From the NCBI GenBank assembly GCA_012026675.1, contig VEPA01000054.1:1-33123 (forward strand): DNA of 33,123 nt. The letters run 5' to 3'. The notes under the pieces were generated by a model, which was given only the letters and a program-made list of their open reading frames with translations, did not search any database and was not told the origin of the DNA. The stretch comes from Betaproteobacteria bacterium (GTDB lineage Bacteria; Pseudomonadota; Gammaproteobacteria; Burkholderiales; Rhodocyclaceae). The translations under genes were made by a program, and so were the position numbers. Below, piece after piece: positions 31,300 through 33,123 of this stretch. The first letter of the stretch is position 1. Every line of letters starts with the position of its first letter.

Positions 31300-31893
31300 T
31301 CATGCCTTCTTGTCTTCGCCAATCACGATCTTGGCGTCGCCAAGGTACATGTGCGGTGGGATTTCGAGGTTGTCCGGCGCCGGCTTGCTCTTGTAAACAC
31401 GACCGGCAAGGTCGAAGGTGGAGCCATGACAGGGGCAGAGGAAGCCGCCCGGCCAGTTGGGATCGATACCCGATTCGGCACCGGTCTTGAACTTGTCGGT
31501 CGGCGAGCAGCCAAGGTGGGTACAGATGCCGACGGCGACCAGGATTTCCGGCTTGATCGAACGCGTCGCGTTCTTGGCGTATTCAGGTTGCATGTTCTTC
31601 TCCGACTTCGGATCAGCCAGCTGATCGCTGATCTTCGCCATGGAGTCGAGCATTTCCTTGGTACGGTTGATGATCCAGACGGGCTTGCCGCGCCATTCGA
31701 CGGTCATCATCTGGCCGGGGGCGAGCTTGCTGATATCCACCTCCACCGGCGCGCCGGCCGCCTTTGCCCGTTCGGAAGGCAGCATGCTGGCCACAAAAGG
31801 CACGGCTGCAGCCACTCCGGCAACCCCGCCCGCGGCTGCCGTGGCAACCAGCAGACGCCGCCGACCGCAATCGACTGTTTCGTCACAACTCAT
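31300..31893 (-). CDS. petA: Rieske iron-sulfur protein of the bc1 complex
   Basis: A 197-residue protein with a twin-arginine signal/anchor (CGRRRLLVATAAAGGVAGVAAAV) and the 2Fe-2S ligands C124, H126 (CTHLGC, with C129 in the disulfide) and C153, H156 (CPCHG, with C155 in the disulfide). Length and layout are normal. It takes electrons from quinol at the cytochrome b site and swings to cytochrome c1. It is the first gene of the petABC-sspAB run. Upstream lie a possible promoter, a hairpin and a tandem 12-base repeat. Confidence 0.96.
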   Translation of the reverse strand: MSCDETVDCGRRRLLVATAAAGGVAGVAAAVPFVASMLPSERAKAAGAPVEVDISKLAPGQMMTVEWRGKPVWIINRTKEMLDSMAKISDQLADPKSEKNMQPEYAKNATRSIKPEILVAVGICTHLGCSPTDKFKTGAESGIDPNWPGGFLCPCHGSTFDLAGRVYKSKPAPDNLEIPPHMYLGDAKIVIGEDKKA

Positions 31894-31928
31894 GGTGTTA
31901 GTCCCTGAATGCTCAAATGCGAAATCGA

Positions 31929-31956
31929 AAACTAAGTTTCAACAAAACGTAGTTTC
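31929..31956. repeat. Tandem 12-base repeat upstream of petA
   Basis: AAACTAAGTTTC (31929-31940) and AAACGTAGTTTC (31945-31956) are 10/12 identical with a 16-base period, and each is nearly palindromic in its AAACT-like arms. The position in the petA leader suggests a regulator site, but I cannot name the regulator. Confidence 0.35.
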
Positions 31957-32017
31957 AGTGAAGGCTAAAGTCGGTTCTATCGACGTTAAGCGCAGCGGCC
32001 GTAACTAAAAGTTTGCA

Positions 32018-32053
32018 ATTGTAGCGAATGTCGTCAGGGGATTAAAGCCCTGA
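32018..32053 (-). promoter_or_regulatory. Possible petABC promoter with overlapping hairpin
   Basis: On the minus strand TACAAT (32023-32018) is a good -10; TTTAAT 17 bases upstream (32046-32041) is a poor -35. The -35 sits in the loop of a perfect 6-bp inverted repeat TCAGGG/CCCTGA (32034-32053), which could be an activator site or the terminator stem of the CoA-transferase gene. Confidence 0.3.
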
Positions 32054-32110
32054 ACTGGCACAACTTAGCGGCGCTGACAGTTGTAACGCATATTTAATTT
32101 TATTAATCAA

Positions 32111-33123
32111 TTAGATAATACCGTCACTCCGAAAGCGAACTATCTCTTCAGAGGCGTAACCCAGCTGCCTGAGGACCGCTTCAGTATGTTCCCCGAGGGC
32201 CGGCCCCAGCCAGCGGGTCCCGCCCGGCGTCAGCGACAGCTTCGGCACCACACCTGGAATTAGAAAGTCTTTTCCATCAGGTAGTTGCGCTTTTTCCAGC
32301 ATCTGCCGTGCAAGGAACTGGGGGTCATCCACCATATCCGCGACCGAGTAAATTCGACTGGCCGGCACCTGGGCCTCTGCTGCAATGCGCAAAACGCTGT
32401 CCGCATCATTCGCCGCAACCCAGGCGTCGATTACGCCGTAAATCTCCTTTGCCCGCGCATCCCGTCCGGCGTTGCTGCCAAGCTGAGGATCTTCGGCCAG
32501 GTCGGCACGTCCGATGGCGAGCATCAGGCGACGGAAAATCGCATCGCCGTTGGCGCCGATGATCAGGTGCCTGCCATCCCGGGTCGTGTGCGTGTTCGAC
32601 GGCGTGATCCCCGGCATTACATTGCCGGTACGTTCGCGAATGAAGCCGAAGACATCGAATTCCGGCACCAGGCTTTCCATCATGGCGAACACCGCTTCAT
32701 ACAAGGCAACGTCCACCACCTGCCCCGCGCCACCCATGACTTCGCGATGGCGCAGCGCCATCAGGGCGCCCAGCGCACCCCACAGGGCGGCAATCGAATC
32801 GCCGATCGATATGCCGGTCTTCACCGGCGGGCGGTCGGCGAAACCGGTGACGTAGCGCAGCCCGCCCATCGACTCGCCTATTGCCCCGAAGCCGGGCTGG
32901 CTCGCCATGGGTCCGGTCTGGCCGAAGCCGGAAAGACGCACCATGACCAGGCCGGGATTGATTTTTGACAGTGCATCCCAGCCCAGGCCGAGTTTTTCCA
33001 TGACGCCGGGCCGGAAGTTCTCGATCACGATGTCGGCCCGTGCCACGAGCTTGTGCGCGATGATGATGCCTTCGGGATGCTTGAGATTGAGCGTCACGGA
33101 CTGTTTGTTGCGCGCCTGGACGA
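32111..33123 (-). CDS. CaiB/BaiF family CoA-transferase (5' end outside window)
   Basis: A family III CoA-transferase. The frame stays open to the window edge (VQARNKQSVTLNLKHPEG), so the N terminus is missing; the GTG at 33097 is not the true start. Family features: IVIENFRPGVMEKLGLGWDAL, LVMVRLSGFGQTGP, GFGAIGESMGG, GISIGDSIAALWGALGALMAL, DVALYEAVFAMM with the probable catalytic Asp, NTHTTRDGRHLIIGANGD, and the C-terminal VPASRIYSVADMVDDPQF and GTRWLGPALGEHTEAVL. It moves CoA between acyl groups; the substrate cannot be read from the sequence. The stop is followed by an AT-rich stretch and then the petA promoter region. Confidence 0.93.
   Translation of the reverse strand, partial: VQARNKQSVTLNLKHPEGIIIAHKLVARADIVIENFRPGVMEKLGLGWDALSKINPGLVMVRLSGFGQTGPMASQPGFGAIGESMGGLRYVTGFADRPPVKTGISIGDSIAALWGALGALMALRHREVMGGAGQVVDVALYEAVFAMMESLVPEFDVFGFIRERTGNVMPGITPSNTHTTRDGRHLIIGANGDAIFRRLMLAIGRADLAEDPQLGSNAGRDARAKEIYGVIDAWVAANDADSVLRIAAEAQVPASRIYSVADMVDDPQFLARQMLEKAQLPDGKDFLIPGVVPKLSLTPGGTRWLGPALGEHTEAVLRQLGYASEEIVRFRSDGII

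Noticed and set aside
1-33123. CRISPR array, prophage or conjugative genes
   Set aside because: No regularly spaced repeats and no phage structural, relaxase or secretion genes were seen; the only mobile traces are the short relics around 21050 and 24858.

Overview
The window looks like chromosome of a GC-rich betaproteobacterium, most likely Rhodocyclales or a relative such as Sterolibacteriaceae (inference). The reasons are the petABC-sspA-sspB gene order, the fused enoyl-CoA hydratase/phosphate acetyltransferase next to acetate kinase, a B12-dependent ribonucleotide reductase and the overall codon and protein style. There is no plasmid or phage backbone and no CRISPR array.

Layout. 1-411: tail of an anti-sigma factor gene. 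416-7220 (minus): a long run of close-packed genes. It starts with a complete bufferin-type RiPP operon (bufA-bufB-bufC-doxX), then a small VTT membrane protein, a VTT/flavin-disulfide-reductase fusion, and two glycosyltransferases of the rSAM/selenodomain-associated (arsenosugar-labelled) families. 7422-10054 (plus): MaoC-PTA fusion and acetate kinase behind a PhaR-like operator. 10376-13270 (plus): class II ribonucleotide reductase behind NrdR boxes. 13301-17751 (minus): alpha/beta hydrolase, GIY-YIG protein, two unknown proteins, an RNase HI-like protein and an ABC-F (Uup) ATPase. 17823-21001 (plus): tRNA-Arg(CCU), a strongly foldable leader, a coiled-coil protein made of 36-residue repeats, and a GAF-GAF-PAS adenylate cyclase.

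21002-25630 is an accessory patch with visibly lower GC in its first half (one sampled 60-base line of the first lipoprotein gene is 28/60, against 37/60 in a sampled line of nrdJ). It holds a truncated thermonuclease pseudogene, two tandem paralogous lipoproteins of unknown function, a secreted metacaspase with a LecA-like lectin domain and an EF-hand loop behind an FNR/Anr box, and a decayed IS91-type transposase fragment. Next comes a divergent pair, a GAF-adenylate cyclase and a pseudo-receiver-GAF protein.

28100-31893 (minus) is the conserved petA-petB-petC-sspA-sspB block (cytochrome bc1 and stringent starvation proteins). The window ends inside a CaiB/BaiF CoA-transferase gene.

Themes: two class III cyclases with GAF sensors suggest cAMP signalling. 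The bufferin operon suggests copper or other thiophilic-metal stress defence. The most unexplained signal is a 20-bp imperfectly palindromic sequence present four times, in both orientations and three reading frames, inside otherwise ordinary genes (the VTT-reductase fusion, uup twice, sspB). It may be a dispersed genomic repeat family or an uptake-like sequence.
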